Source of the DNA: a virus
Strand: one strand, 5' to 3'
IMG/VR virus record: IMGVR_UViG_3300046816_000332
Location: 1 to 37,423 of that record
Length of the DNA stretch: 37,423 bases
The notes under the pieces are model-generated. The model was not told where the DNA came from and made no database searches. It saw nothing but the letters and a program-made list of their open reading frames with translations. Shown here piece by piece: positions 12,396 to 20,387 of the stretch. The translations under genes were made by a program, and so were the position numbers. Position 1 is the first letter of the stretch; the number at the start of each line of letters is the position of its first letter.

Positions 12396-12673
12396 GTCTC
12401 GTCCCGTGGGAGCACCCACGCACGCACGAGCCGCACTTCAGCCGGTGCGTCACGACTGGCGAGCGGCATCTCCTGTGGGAGCACGACCACGCGTTCTACG
12501 ACCGGGCCCGGGTTCGGATCATGGAGATGCGCGCGCAGGGGCTCAGGGAGGCCCGGGTGTCGCCCGAGATCATGCACATGGTCATCGGCTGCTGCTCGGC
12601 GAACGACGCCCGGGTGATCCGCCTGATCTGCGATCCGAGCCTGCCGCCCAACAGCATCGTTGCTACGATCTAG
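12392..12673 (+). CDS. Small His/Cys-containing hypothetical protein, 93 aa
   Basis: The GTG overlaps the terminase stop. The protein contains HEPHFSRCVTTGERHLLWEH in its N-terminal third and MVIGCCSANDARVIRLICD later, so metal binding is possible. There is a charged helix ARVRIMEMRAQGLREARVS. The family is unknown. The position right after the large terminase in head modules is often taken by HNH endonucleases, but no HNH signature is present. Its 3' end contains the -10 element TGCTACGAT at 12661-12669. Confidence 0.65.
   Translation: MSLVPWEHPRTHEPHFSRCVTTGERHLLWEHDHAFYDRARVRIMEMRAQGLREARVSPEIMHMVIGCCSANDARVIRLICDPSLPPNSIVATI
12661..12669 (+). promoter_or_regulatory. Candidate promoter, extended -10 TGCTACGAT
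   Basis: It is identical to the site at 2531-2539 and sits at the end of the preceding gene. Transcription would begin near 12676 and run into a strongly structured, non-coding interval. No convincing -35 is seen. Confidence 0.55.
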
Positions 12674-12675
12674 GG

Positions 12676-12783
12676 CAGGCAGACGGCAATACCCGCTGGA
12701 ATGGTCGAAAGATCGTGCCGGGCGGTGCGCCCGAGCCTCGCGATGGCCCCGGTGACTTCGGTTGCCGGGGCCTAGCCTTGTTC
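12676..12783 (+). ncRNA. Candidate small RNA or structured leader, about 105 nt
   Basis: The interval between 12674 and 12799 has no open frame but contains GGGCG-gtg-CGCCC-like pairing around 12720-12732. It also has a long hairpin at 12745-12772 capped by C(UUCG)G, followed by TAGCCTTGTTC. With the promoter at 12661 this would give a transcript of about 105 bases ending at the hairpin. The alternative is that it is only the terminator of the terminase operon plus the leader of the portal operon. Confidence 0.35.
12745..12783 (+). terminator. UUCG-capped hairpin, terminator-like
   Basis: GGCCCCGG (12745-12752) pairs with CCGGGGCC (12765-12772). Four more pairs (two G-U) lead to a C-UUCG-G tetraloop at 12756-12761, giving a 12-pair stem. 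The tail TAGCCTTGTTC is only moderately T-rich. It is probably an intrinsic terminator between terminase and portal transcription units. Confidence 0.5.
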
Positions 12784-12786
12784 GTG

Positions 12787-12792
12787 CATACT
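12787..12792 (+). promoter_or_regulatory. Candidate -10 CATACT of a leaderless transcript
   Basis: CATACT ends seven bases before the ATG at 12800, which would make the A of the ATG the first transcribed base. The gene lacks a Shine-Dalgarno sequence, as expected for a leaderless mRNA, which is common in actinobacteria. A -35-like TTGCCG lies 19 bases upstream. The same CATACT hexamer is used at 3778-3783. Confidence 0.35.
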
Positions 12793-12799
12793 CCCCGCG

Positions 12800-13012
12800 A
12801 TGGCGTTCGACCCTCCCAAGCCGACTGAGCTCGAATTTCGGGACGGCATCAGGGTCGTCCCGGACTACCTCGTCACCATTCTTCGGACGATCGAAACACA
12901 CCGCCTGACCTACGCAGAGGCGCTCGATCAGGCGAATGCGAAGATCCAGTCGGACTACCTGAACGCTCAGCAGGACAAGGTCCTCGCGGCGCACTTCCGG
13001 CAGAGGCGGTAG
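12800..13012 (+). CDS. Small hypothetical protein, 70 aa
   Basis: The start is an ATG without a visible ribosome binding site (upstream is CATACTCCCCGCG). The product begins MAFDPPKPTELEFRDGIRVV and continues with helices YLVTILRTIETHRLTYAEAL and AKIQSDYLNAQQDKVLAAHF, so it is probably all-helical. It ends immediately before the portal GTG with no gap. It could be a portal or packaging accessory, or a scaffold-like factor. There is no recognisable family. Confidence 0.65.
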   Translation: MAFDPPKPTELEFRDGIRVVPDYLVTILRTIETHRLTYAEALDQANAKIQSDYLNAQQDKVLAAHFRQRR

Positions 13013-14368
13013 GTGGGGGCTCTCGTACAGGCCGTTGCGGACACCTTCCGGAGGAGCTACCGGACGGGCCCTGTTTCGAGCTCGGTCAGCTCTGCTGCGC
13101 TCTCGTACAACGGCCGGCAGCGCGTAGGCAAGCCCGACGCGAACCTGTTCCGCAACTGGGCCGAGCACGGCGAGTGGGTCCGGGCCGCGATCCGGTTCAT
13201 GAAGACGCAGGTCAGCCAGTCCGAGTGGGACATCGTCCCGTTCGACAAGACCCGCCGCTACGACAAGGGCCGGGCCAAGGCGATCAAGGCGCTCCTGTCG
13301 GATCCCACGAACCCGGGTGGCGGCGACGAGTCTGGCGACTCGTTCCGGAGCTGGATCGAGCCGATCATCGAGGACGTGCTGACCCTCGACGCAGGGACGA
13401 TCGAGAAGGAGCGCACGGTCGGCGGAGACCTCGTCGCGCTGCACGGCGCCGACGGCGGCCGCATCTTCGTCAACCGGTTCTGGGACGGCGACCCCAAGAC
13501 CATCCGCTACTGGTTCCAGCGATCCCCGGTCGACTTCGCCGGCTTCCTGAACGCCGACATGGTCTACATCATGTCGAACCCCCGGACCTATTCGCCGGTC
13601 GGGCTCTCGATGCTCGAGACCCTGAAGTACACGGTCGACGCCGAGCTCAACGCCAGCGCGTACAACACGCGGCAGGTCACGAACGCGGCTCCTGACGGGA
13701 TGCTCGACCTCGGCGAGGGGACGCGCCCGGAGCAGGTCGAGGGCTTCAAGAGCTACTGGGCGGCCGAGGTCGCCGGCCGCGGTGCGATGGCGTTCATCGG
13801 CGGCACCAAGGGCGCCAAGTTCATCCCGTTCCGGGCCACGAACCGGGACATGCAGTTCCTCGAGTGGAACATCTACCTCGTCCGCAAGATCTGCGCCGTG
13901 GCCGGTCTCAGCCCGCAGGATCTGGGCGTGACCTTCGACATCAACCGGGCGACGGGAGAGGTCCAGCAGGACAAGACCGAGAGCGCCGGCATCCGCCCGT
14001 TCCTGTCGCTCGGGCAGGACTACATCACGCGCGAGATCGTCTGGGACAAGTCCTTCGGCGGCCGGGCCAACAACCTCGCCTTCGCCTTCACGCGGCTCAA
14101 CATCAAGGAGTCGCTCGACAAGGCCCAGATGAACAAGCTGGCGCTCGCCGGCGTGCCGTGGAAGGTCATCAACGAGGCCCGGGCAGACGAAGGGCGCCTG
14201 CCGCTCGGTGACCCGGCGGATCCCGAGAACCCGTACAACCAGCCGATGGCGAACACGCCGCTGGGCGTGGTCCTCCTCAGCGAGCTCCAGACGGCCGCCG
14301 AGGTCAGCAAGAAGCCTGAGCCGGCGCCGGCGGGCGCGTCGAAGCCCAGTGGTGGAGGGAGCAACTGA
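13013..14368 (+). CDS. Portal protein
   Basis: The 451-aa protein starts at a GTG directly after the previous stop. It matches the HK97/SPP1-type portal layout: an N-terminal region, a mixed core with NADMVYIMSNPRTYSPVGLS and SMLETLKYTVDAELNASAYN, then the stem/wing segment and the LEWNIYLVRKICAVAGLSPQDLG region. The conserved ITREIVWDKSFGG leads to the C-terminal crown, and the Pro/Ala/Ser tail is probably disordered. Twelve copies form the vertex channel through which terminase pumps DNA. Its last base overlaps the next ATG. Confidence 0.93.
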   Translation: MGALVQAVADTFRRSYRTGPVSSSVSSAALSYNGRQRVGKPDANLFRNWAEHGEWVRAAIRFMKTQVSQSEWDIVPFDKTRRYDKGRAKAIKALLSDPTNPGGGDESGDSFRSWIEPIIEDVLTLDAGTIEKERTVGGDLVALHGADGGRIFVNRFWDGDPKTIRYWFQRSPVDFAGFLNADMVYIMSNPRTYSPVGLSMLETLKYTVDAELNASAYNTRQVTNAAPDGMLDLGEGTRPEQVEGFKSYWAAEVAGRGAMAFIGGTKGAKFIPFRATNRDMQFLEWNIYLVRKICAVAGLSPQDLGVTFDINRATGEVQQDKTESAGIRPFLSLGQDYITREIVWDKSFGGRANNLAFAFTRLNIKESLDKAQMNKLALAGVPWKVINEARADEGRLPLGDPADPENPYNQPMANTPLGVVLLSELQTAAEVSKKPEPAPAGASKPSGGGSN

Positions 14369-14856
14369 TGGCAGCCAGCCTGCAACTGTCGGTCCGAACG
14401 GGCTCCGGCGCGGGTGCGTTCACCGACGGCGTCAGCGGCGTTGACATGATCTCGGCAGACAACGCCCTGAATTCGCTGGCGAACCGACAGGCCAACCCGA
14501 TCACTGTCGGTGGCTACAGCTACGAGAAGTGGCTGGCGCTCAAGGTCGTCACGGCACCCGCCAACAGCACCTCGGGTTTCAAGATCTGGGGCGACGGCGC
14601 GGTGGCGGCGAGCTCGACCCTCTGGTTCACGGGCAACTACGCCACGTACCAGCAGGGCACCACGGCGGCCTCTACGATCGCCAACACGAGCTTCACCAAC
14701 TTCACCTCGGGCAACAAGGCCAACTGGGACACCGGCACGTACTCGATGACCGGGTCATACACGAAGTACAGCGTGTGGCAGCTCCAGATCGGTGCCGACA
14801 GCAACCCGGGCAACTGGACGACGGAGACGGTCAGCTACAGCTTCGACGAGACGTAG
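14368..14856 (+). CDS. Beta-rich structural protein, 162 aa
   Basis: The ATG shares a base with the portal stop. The protein is rich in Thr, Ser, Gly and aromatic residues, with segments such as GGYSYEKWLALKVVTAPANS, SGFKIWGDGAVAASSTLWF and YSVWQLQIGADSNPGNWTTE. It looks like an extracellular-type beta sandwich, suited to a virion surface or fibre protein. There are no cysteines or membrane spans. It lies between portal and scaffold-like genes, which favours a head decoration or minor capsid part. The exact role is unknown. Confidence 0.7.
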   Translation: MAASLQLSVRTGSGAGAFTDGVSGVDMISADNALNSLANRQANPITVGGYSYEKWLALKVVTAPANSTSGFKIWGDGAVAASSTLWFTGNYATYQQGTTAASTIANTSFTNFTSGNKANWDTGTYSMTGSYTKYSVWQLQIGADSNPGNWTTETVSYSFDET

Positions 14857-14867
14857 GAGGTCCCGAG

Positions 14868-15167
14868 ATGGCCGATGAACCGACGACGGTCGACGTGACC
14901 GCTCCCGTCAACATGGACGAGGTCCGTGATCGCGCTGAGGCCGAGCAGCTCGCCCAGATGCAGGCGCAGGCGGAGGCGCAGGGTCGGCGTCAGGCGCGCG
15001 ACAACGCCCACGCCGAACGCCTCCGCACCTTCGGCGACAAGCGCATGAGCAAGGCGGCCCTGCACGGGCAGGACACCGTCGCGGGCCCGACCGGGCCCAC
15101 GTCGAGCCTGTTCGAGGGCTCGGCGGTCCCGACCGAAGAGGAGGCCACCGGTGCCGAAGCGGGTTGA
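14868..15167 (+). CDS. Small acidic/helical protein, scaffold-like, 99 aa
   Basis: The start is the ATG at 14868 with a perfect AGGAGG at 14855-14860. The centre is a Gln/Ala/Arg helix (VRDRAEAEQLAQMQAQAEAQ), flanked by flexible ends. The composition is like scaffolding or assembly-chaperone proteins, which are helical and non-conserved. It overlaps the following gene by 17 bases. It could alternatively be a head-fibre anchor. There is no named family. Confidence 0.65.
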   Translation: MADEPTTVDVTAPVNMDEVRDRAEAEQLAQMQAQAEAQGRRQARDNAHAERLRTFGDKRMSKAALHGQDTVAGPTGPTSSLFEGSAVPTEEEATGAEAG

Positions 15168-16068
15168 CACCGACGCCGCGAGCCCCTCGGCTCGTGCGCC
15201 AGAAGGAGCTGTCACGGCAGGCGACCTGACCAGCGATCAGGACGTCGCCGGCACCACCGCCACGGGGGAGCAGACCCCGGGCACCGCGAGCGCCCAGCGC
15301 GCGCAGGACCCGCCGGTTCCCGGCGAGACGTCCAACGAGGACATCGAGATGCCGCCGGCCGGCGATCCGGAGCCCGTCGAGGGAGTGCCCGCTCTCGGCG
15401 ACCCGGATGCGCCGGTCGACGACGACACCAACACCCTCACCGCCAAGGACAACCCGCTGGAGACCGACGCCGGTGGTGACACCAGCAAGGCCGAGCGCCC
15501 GCTCGAGATCCCCGCGGTCGACAAGGCCGATCTGGCAGAGCAGCGCGCCGACAACGCCGACACCGAGCTCCGTCAGCGTCAGGCGGCGAACGAGGCCGCG
15601 ACCTCGGACCCCGCGTCGCGCTCGACGGACACGGAGGACGCGGAGGCGGCGACTTTCACGAGTGACCGCCCGGAGCGCCGAGGCGCTGCCGATACGTCCT
15701 ACGCGGGCCCGGAGCGCCGCCGGACGGTCGACTCGACCCACGGACTCGGCGCAGGCCAGCCAGTCGCCCGCCGCGGTGGCCGCCACGGCGATCTGGTCCT
15801 CGACCACCACGGTCGCCCGATGGTGGCTGGGTCCACCTACACGGCGACCTACGAGTACGAGGACGAGACCGACGTCGCCCCCGGCGCCGGCGAGACTGGT
15901 CTCATCTTCGAGCTCAACACCCCGCGCGGCCGCCGCGTTCTCCCGGTCGTCCGCACCGGCGCGGCCGGCACCGTCTCGGTCACGTTCCCCGTCGAATTCG
16001 AGGGCCCCTACCGGGCCCGCCTGATCGACGGCTCCTCTGTTCTTGCCACCCTCGACTTCACCGTCTGA
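15151..16068 (+). CDS. Virion protein with disordered acidic N-terminus and Ig-like C-terminus
   Basis: The 305-aa protein starts at a GTG within the previous gene's end. Residues 1-215 are Asp/Glu/Thr/Ser/Pro-rich and probably disordered, with repeats of the PERR type (SDRPERRGAADTSYAGPERR). Residues about 215-305 read as an immunoglobulin-like beta domain (GDLVLDHHGRPMVAGSTYTA and GPYRARLIDGSSVLATLDFT). Such chimeras occur as head decoration or fibre-associated proteins. The Thr/Ser-rich linker could be a target of the glycosyltransferases encoded next, which is speculation from position. No enzyme motifs are visible. Confidence 0.7.
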   Translation: MPKRVDTDAASPSARAPEGAVTAGDLTSDQDVAGTTATGEQTPGTASAQRAQDPPVPGETSNEDIEMPPAGDPEPVEGVPALGDPDAPVDDDTNTLTAKDNPLETDAGGDTSKAERPLEIPAVDKADLAEQRADNADTELRQRQAANEAATSDPASRSTDTEDAEAATFTSDRPERRGAADTSYAGPERRRTVDSTHGLGAGQPVARRGGRHGDLVLDHHGRPMVAGSTYTATYEYEDETDVAPGAGETGLIFELNTPRGRRVLPVVRTGAAGTVSVTFPVEFEGPYRARLIDGSSVLATLDFTV

Positions 16069-16071
16069 GCG

Positions 16072-16761
16072 GTGACGCTCCTCGTGATCTGCCCGTCTCG
16101 GGGCAGGCCTGACGCAGCTTCCGAGCTGCAACGGACTTTCTCCGAGACGAAGGTTCTCGCGGGGACGGAGCTCATCTTCGCCATCGACTCCAACGACCCG
16201 ACGCTGGAGGGTTACGCGGCCAGTACCCGCGGACTGACCCTCCACGTTGGGCCTCCTGTTGAGATGGGCATGAACGGCGCCCTCAACGAAGCTGCCCACG
16301 CCCTGCTCTATGCCGATCCCGACGTCGAGGTGGTCGGGTTCGTGGGCGACGATCACCGCTTCCGGACCCACGGCTGGGATGCCCAGATCCTCGACCTGCT
16401 GCGCCGGCGCCCGGGGGTGGCGTTCGCCGACGATCGCAACTGGCACGAGAAGCTGCCGACGATGTGGTTCGCCAGCAGGGTCATCGCCTCGTTCTTCGGC
16501 ATGGGCCTCAAGACCCTGAAGCACCTGTACATCGACAACTACTGGCTCGAGCTGGCGGGCGGTGCTGGATGCCTCTACTACCTGCCGGACGTCGTCATCG
16601 AGCACATGCACCCGGCCTACGGCAAGGGCGAGTGGGACGAGGGGTATCGCCGGGTCAACAGCGAGGAGATGTACTCGGCCGACCGTGGCGCTTTCGAGCT
16701 CTGGCAGAGCATCAGCAAGCCGCAGGACGTGGCGCTCCTGACCGAGTTGCTGACGGCGTGA
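16072..16761 (+). CDS. Glycosyltransferase, GT-A fold (putative)
   Basis: The 229-aa protein begins MTLLVICPSRGRPDAASELQ, a typical nucleotide-sugar-binding first strand. It has the acidic triad segment VVGFVGDDHRFRTHGWDAQI (metal-binding D-D-H), then a long region with WLELAGGAGCLYYLPDVVIE and HMHPAY. This fits small GT-A (GT2-like) transferases found in phages. It would transfer a sugar from a nucleotide donor, probably to virion protein or to another sugar. The acceptor is unknown. It begins with a GTG three bases after the preceding structural gene and is coupled (GTGA) to another transferase. Confidence 0.8.
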   Translation: MTLLVICPSRGRPDAASELQRTFSETKVLAGTELIFAIDSNDPTLEGYAASTRGLTLHVGPPVEMGMNGALNEAAHALLYADPDVEVVGFVGDDHRFRTHGWDAQILDLLRRRPGVAFADDRNWHEKLPTMWFASRVIASFFGMGLKTLKHLYIDNYWLELAGGAGCLYYLPDVVIEHMHPAYGKGEWDEGYRRVNSEEMYSADRGAFELWQSISKPQDVALLTELLTA

Positions 16762-17540
16762 ACCCGGTCCCGAGCCCTTCCATCGGGGACGTCCGGGCCC
16801 TGTCGGGGATCCTCGACGATCCGCCGTACAGCCACGTCGACTTCGTGCTGGTGGCGAAGAACGAGTCGGCCCGGTTGCCGGCGCTCCTCGCGCGCGTCCG
16901 CCCTTACTTCGAGCGCGTGGTGGTCGCGGTCCAGCAGTCCCACGACGACACCGAGCAGATCGCCCGGAAGTGGGCCAACGTCGTCATCAGGGACTACGAC
17001 CACGGTTTCGGTGACGCGTCGATGCCGCACCTCCAGCGCCACGTCCGGGCGCGCTGGGCGTTCCGTGTCGATGCCGACGAGTGGCCGTCCTCGGCGCTGC
17101 TCTGGAGCCTCAGCAACGCCACGTGGTGGGCCGACCACGAGCACGCACAGGGCATCTGGATCCCGTACCGCAGCTCGGTCGAGGACATGCCCTACAACGA
17201 TCCCCACTCCCACCTGCGGCTCTGGGAGAACGGCGTGGTTTGGCCGGCGTTCCTCCACAGCCGGCCGCACCCCGACAACAACATCCTCTGGACGACGGGG
17301 TTCATCGACCACTCAAAGTCGCTCGACGAATTTGTCGAGGGCTACCTCTCGTACCTGCGGATCGGCCGGGACAACGAGGGCTGGACCGAGCACAATCTGT
17401 CCCAGCTCCAGAACGCGACGAGGGCCGCGGCGGAGCGGTACGGATGGTCACACGTGACCGGGCGGCCTTGGTGGCCGCAGGTGGTCGCCGAGGCCTTCAA
17501 TGGGGAGGATCCGAGTGCGACGACTGGGCAACAGGACTGA
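16758..17540 (+). CDS. Glycosyltransferase family 2-like protein
   Basis: The start is the GTG at 16758 overlapping the previous stop (GTGA); a longer in-frame extension is a shadow. The 260-aa product has a nucleotide-binding start VDFVLVAKNESARLPALLAR, the typical GT2 KNE signature, followed by RWAFRVDADEWPSSALLW with the metal-binding D-A-D. Downstream, GIWIPYRSSVEDM and HLRLWENGVVWPAF match TPR-less GT2 relatives that act on peptides or sugars. There is no membrane span, so it is cytoplasmic. It overlaps the methyltransferase gene by 26 bases. Confidence 0.85.
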   Translation: MNPVPSPSIGDVRALSGILDDPPYSHVDFVLVAKNESARLPALLARVRPYFERVVVAVQQSHDDTEQIARKWANVVIRDYDHGFGDASMPHLQRHVRARWAFRVDADEWPSSALLWSLSNATWWADHEHAQGIWIPYRSSVEDMPYNDPHSHLRLWENGVVWPAFLHSRPHPDNNILWTTGFIDHSKSLDEFVEGYLSYLRIGRDNEGWTEHNLSQLQNATRAAAERYGWSHVTGRPWWPQVVAEAFNGEDPSATTGQQD

Positions 17541-18213
17541 GCGCGAGGCGCTCGACTACCACCTTCGCCGGAACGACACGCCCGACTTCACGCAGGGCCA
17601 GCCGGGCCGGGTCGACCTCGCCCACTTCCTGATCGAGAAGATCCTCGTGAAGGACCTGACGCGCCGGCCGCTCAAGGTCGTCGAGCTCGGCTGCGGATCT
17701 GGCGACGTCACGGGCCCGTTCGCCGGTCCTCCGCTGGCGGTGCCGGAGTACGACTCCCGGCCAGACCATGACGGGCCCTACTACCAGTTGCCCCGCGGCT
17801 ACATCTCGGCGAACGGCATCGAGGTGATCGGCATCGACGTGGTCCCGATGGCGGTCCGGGCGATGGGGCGGTTCCCGGACATGACGGTCGTCATCAGCCC
17901 GGTCGAGGAGCTGGAGCCGTTCGAGTGCGACCTGCTCGTGATGACCGAATTCCTCGAGCATCTCGTCGACCCGATCACGGTCGTCCAGAAGTGGCTGCCC
18001 CTCGCCAAGTGGGCGATCATCGGCCACCCCCTCGACGAGCCAGACCCGCCCTACGAGTACGGCCACAACTGGTCGTACACCCGCGAGGACTTCCGCGCGT
18101 GGTTTGAGATGGGCGGTCACCACCTCTGGGAGGAATTTCGCTTCCCGATGGGACACTGGGACGCGATGGTGATGGGGCATAGTTGCCGCAACGATCAGCC
18201 CCCGCTGAGATAG
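17515..18213 (+). CDS. SAM-dependent methyltransferase
   Basis: The preferred start is the GTG at 17515, preceded by GGGGAGG six bases upstream; an in-frame ATG at 17500 lacks such spacing. The 232-aa protein has motif I, KVVELGCGSGDVTGPF, the post-I acidic loop EVIGIDVVPMAVRAM, and CDLLVMTEFLEHLVDP as motif IV. It is a class I Rossmann methyltransferase. Set among glycosyltransferases, it probably methylates a sugar or a sugar precursor. DNA methylation is less likely because no NPPY-type motif is present. It is followed after eight bases by a structural gene. Confidence 0.88.
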   Translation: MRRLGNRTEREALDYHLRRNDTPDFTQGQPGRVDLAHFLIEKILVKDLTRRPLKVVELGCGSGDVTGPFAGPPLAVPEYDSRPDHDGPYYQLPRGYISANGIEVIGIDVVPMAVRAMGRFPDMTVVISPVEELEPFECDLLVMTEFLEHLVDPITVVQKWLPLAKWAIIGHPLDEPDPPYEYGHNWSYTREDFRAWFEMGGHHLWEEFRFPMGHWDAMVMGHSCRNDQPPLR

Positions 18214-18221
18214 GAGACCCG

Positions 18222-18548
18222 ATGGCAGCAGCGATCGCATCCAACATCGCGAGCCCGACCGCCGCGAAGGACAACGTCATCGTCACGGTGTCCGGCCTGC
18301 CGGTGAACGACTCCAACAACTACGACGCGAACCGGTACCCGACCGAGCGCGCCCTCGTCTACCGGCTGATGTACGACAGCCCCGGGCCGACCACGCAGTA
18401 CGACATGACGTCGATGGCGTTCTCCCCGAAGGCGGATGGCTCCTTCAGCCACCGTCCGCTCATGTTCCCGGTCGCCGGCGCGTGGACGGTCACCTGCGTC
18501 GATCAGGACGCCAACGTGGTGGCGACGCAGGCCATCACCGTCCAGTAA
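18222..18548 (+). CDS. Small Ig-like virion protein, 108 aa
   Basis: The ATG is preceded by AGGAG six bases upstream. The protein is beta-rich (KDNVIVTVSGLPVNDSNNYD, SHRPLMFPVAGAWTVTCVDQ, NVVATQAITVQ) and resembles the small immunoglobulin-like or decoration proteins of siphovirus heads. Its position inside the sugar gene island suggests it is an acceptor or partner of the modification, which is an inference from order. There are no enzyme motifs or hydrophobic span. Confidence 0.7.
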   Translation: MAAAIASNIASPTAAKDNVIVTVSGLPVNDSNNYDANRYPTERALVYRLMYDSPGPTTQYDMTSMAFSPKADGSFSHRPLMFPVAGAWTVTCVDQDANVVATQAITVQ

Positions 18549-18555
18549 CCCGCGG

Positions 18556-19533
18556 GTGCGGGTCCTCGTCACCGGGGCAGCGGGGCTCCTCGGGCGCTGG
18601 TTCGTCTCTCACCATCTGAACAACGGGGACGAGGTCGTCGGGGTCGACGATCTCTCGAGCCCCTTCAGCCACTGGCCCGAGGCTCTGCATCCGCGCCAGC
18701 GGTACACAACCGAGCTCGTCCGCTGGCTGAAGAGCCACGAGTACGAGCGGTCGATGCTGTTCGACAGGGCGTACCACTTCGCGGCGCCGGTCGGCGGCCG
18801 CGTTCGGATCGAGCAGGATCCGCTCTTCAACGCCGGCAGCTTCGGCATCGACGCGGCGTTCATCGGCTGGTGCGTCAACCGCGTCGACACGCTCGTGTAC
18901 CCGAGCTCGTCCGCGGTCTACCCCGTCGATGACCAGACCGTCGGCTTCCACCACTCGCTGTCCGAGGATCTCTTCAACCCGGCCGTCCCGGGCACGACGA
19001 AGGTCTGGGGTAAGCCCGACGAGGTCTACGGGCTCACCAAGCTCGTCGGCGAAGTCCTCGCGTGGAAGGCCGCGGTGTTCGGCCTCAAGACCCTGTGCAT
19101 CCGCCCGTTCAGCGGGTACGCCGAGGATCAGGGGCTCGACTACCCGGTGGCGGCCATCGCCGACCGCGTCGCCCGGCATGAGGACCCGATCAAGATCTGG
19201 GGCGCCGGCGACCAGACGCGCGACTTCGTCCACGTCTCCGACATCGTTGCTGCCACCGAGGCCCGGCTCGCCGATGGGATCTACAACGGCTACGCGGCCA
19301 TGAACATCGGCTCGGGGATCCCGACGTCGTTCCGGACGATCGCGGTCCGCCTGATGGCGCTGGAGGGCTTCGAGGCCCCGATCGTGACCGACGAGTTGAT
19401 GCCGGAGGGCGTGAAGCACCGCTACGCCGACGTCGAGGAGATGGCCCGCTACTACGTCCCGCAGGTCGACCTGATGACCGGGCTCGAGCGCGTGCTCGCG
19501 TACCGCCACACCAGCCGGCGAATGGGCAGGTGA
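18556..19533 (+). CDS. NAD-dependent epimerase/dehydratase (extended SDR)
   Basis: The 325-aa protein begins MRVLVTGAAGLLGRWFV, with the TGxxGxxG dinucleotide-binding loop at residues 6-13. A Ser-rich active-site strand VYPSSSAVYPVDD and a catalytic Y158-x-x-x-K162 (YGLTK) follow. The substrate half includes ADGIYNGYAAMNIGSGIPTS, as in nucleotide-sugar epimerases, and AGDQTRDFVHVSDIV matches the GDP/UDP-sugar enzymes. It converts one nucleotide sugar to another, feeding the transferases of the island. The exact sugar cannot be told. The GTG start is eight bases after the previous stop, and the end overlaps the next gene as GTGA. Confidence 0.92.
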   Translation: MRVLVTGAAGLLGRWFVSHHLNNGDEVVGVDDLSSPFSHWPEALHPRQRYTTELVRWLKSHEYERSMLFDRAYHFAAPVGGRVRIEQDPLFNAGSFGIDAAFIGWCVNRVDTLVYPSSSAVYPVDDQTVGFHHSLSEDLFNPAVPGTTKVWGKPDEVYGLTKLVGEVLAWKAAVFGLKTLCIRPFSGYAEDQGLDYPVAAIADRVARHEDPIKIWGAGDQTRDFVHVSDIVAATEARLADGIYNGYAAMNIGSGIPTSFRTIAVRLMALEGFEAPIVTDELMPEGVKHRYADVEEMARYYVPQVDLMTGLERVLAYRHTSRRMGR

Positions 19534-20387
19534 CCGGGCCCAAGGTCGCGCGGCGCGTCGTCGGGCAGGGCGGCGGCTGGAGCATCAGCCCGGGCGCGGA
19601 CCTGACCGCGATCCACGACAATCCCACGGGCACGGTCGTCGGCACGATGGCGATCGTGACCCGTGACCGGATCGCGGCCTCGACCGCCATGAGCTGGATG
19701 CTGACGGATCTCGGCTTCCTCGGGCCCGGCGAGGTCCTCTCCCGCCAGATCGTGATCGGCCACATCCTCACCCTTCAGCGGAACGAGTGCGTTCAGCGAA
19801 TGGAGGGCGACTGGATCCTGTTCATCGACGACGACATGGTCTGGCAGCCGGGCGCCGTGCGGACCCTCGTCGAGACCCAGCGCAAGTACGACCTCGACAT
19901 CGTCGGCGGCCTGTGCTTCCAGCGCGGCGCTCCGCACCAGCCCACGCTCTACTACCGCGACGGGCCCACGGGCAACTACAACTTCCGCGAGGAGTGGCCC
20001 GAGGACACCGCGCTCGAGGTGGACGCGACCGGCATGGCGTTCACCCTGATCCACAAACGGGTCTTCGAGCGGGTCCTCGGCGAGCCCATGCCCACGCTCG
20101 AGGAGCGCGCCGGGATGCCCCCGCCGCCGTTCTTCAAGTGGACAGGCCAGTACGGCGAGGACTTCCTGTTCTGTCAGGAGGCCAAGGCCGCCGGCTGCCA
20201 GATCTTCGTCGACACCTCGGTCAAGATCGGGCACATCGCCGAGGTCGTCGTCACCGAGGACTCGTTCAACCGCGAGCTCGCGTTCCGATCGGAGGAGGCA
20301 TGGCAGGCGAGGATCGCCCAGAACGACCGGATGGGGCTCCCGACGGTGGGCCCGAAGGAAGCGTTCTACAAGGTCAGGCGTACCTGA
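19530..20387 (+). CDS. Glycosyltransferase family 2-like protein, 285 aa
   Basis: It is started by a GTG overlapping the epimerase stop. It contains the donor site DWILFIDDDMVWQPGAVRTL (acidic D-D-D) and GEDFLFCQEAKAAGCQIFVD, the ED-x-x-F motif of GT2 enzymes that holds the catalytic base, then HIAEVVVTED. It resembles phage GT-A transferases annotated near virion genes. It has no membrane span. The C-terminal part is overlapped by 88 bases by the next gene, whose start lies in GGAGGAGGC-ATG. The acceptor is unknown, presumably virion protein or sugar already attached. Confidence 0.88.
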   Translation: MTGPKVARRVVGQGGGWSISPGADLTAIHDNPTGTVVGTMAIVTRDRIAASTAMSWMLTDLGFLGPGEVLSRQIVIGHILTLQRNECVQRMEGDWILFIDDDMVWQPGAVRTLVETQRKYDLDIVGGLCFQRGAPHQPTLYYRDGPTGNYNFREEWPEDTALEVDATGMAFTLIHKRVFERVLGEPMPTLEERAGMPPPPFFKWTGQYGEDFLFCQEAKAAGCQIFVDTSVKIGHIAEVVVTEDSFNRELAFRSEEAWQARIAQNDRMGLPTVGPKEAFYKVRRT

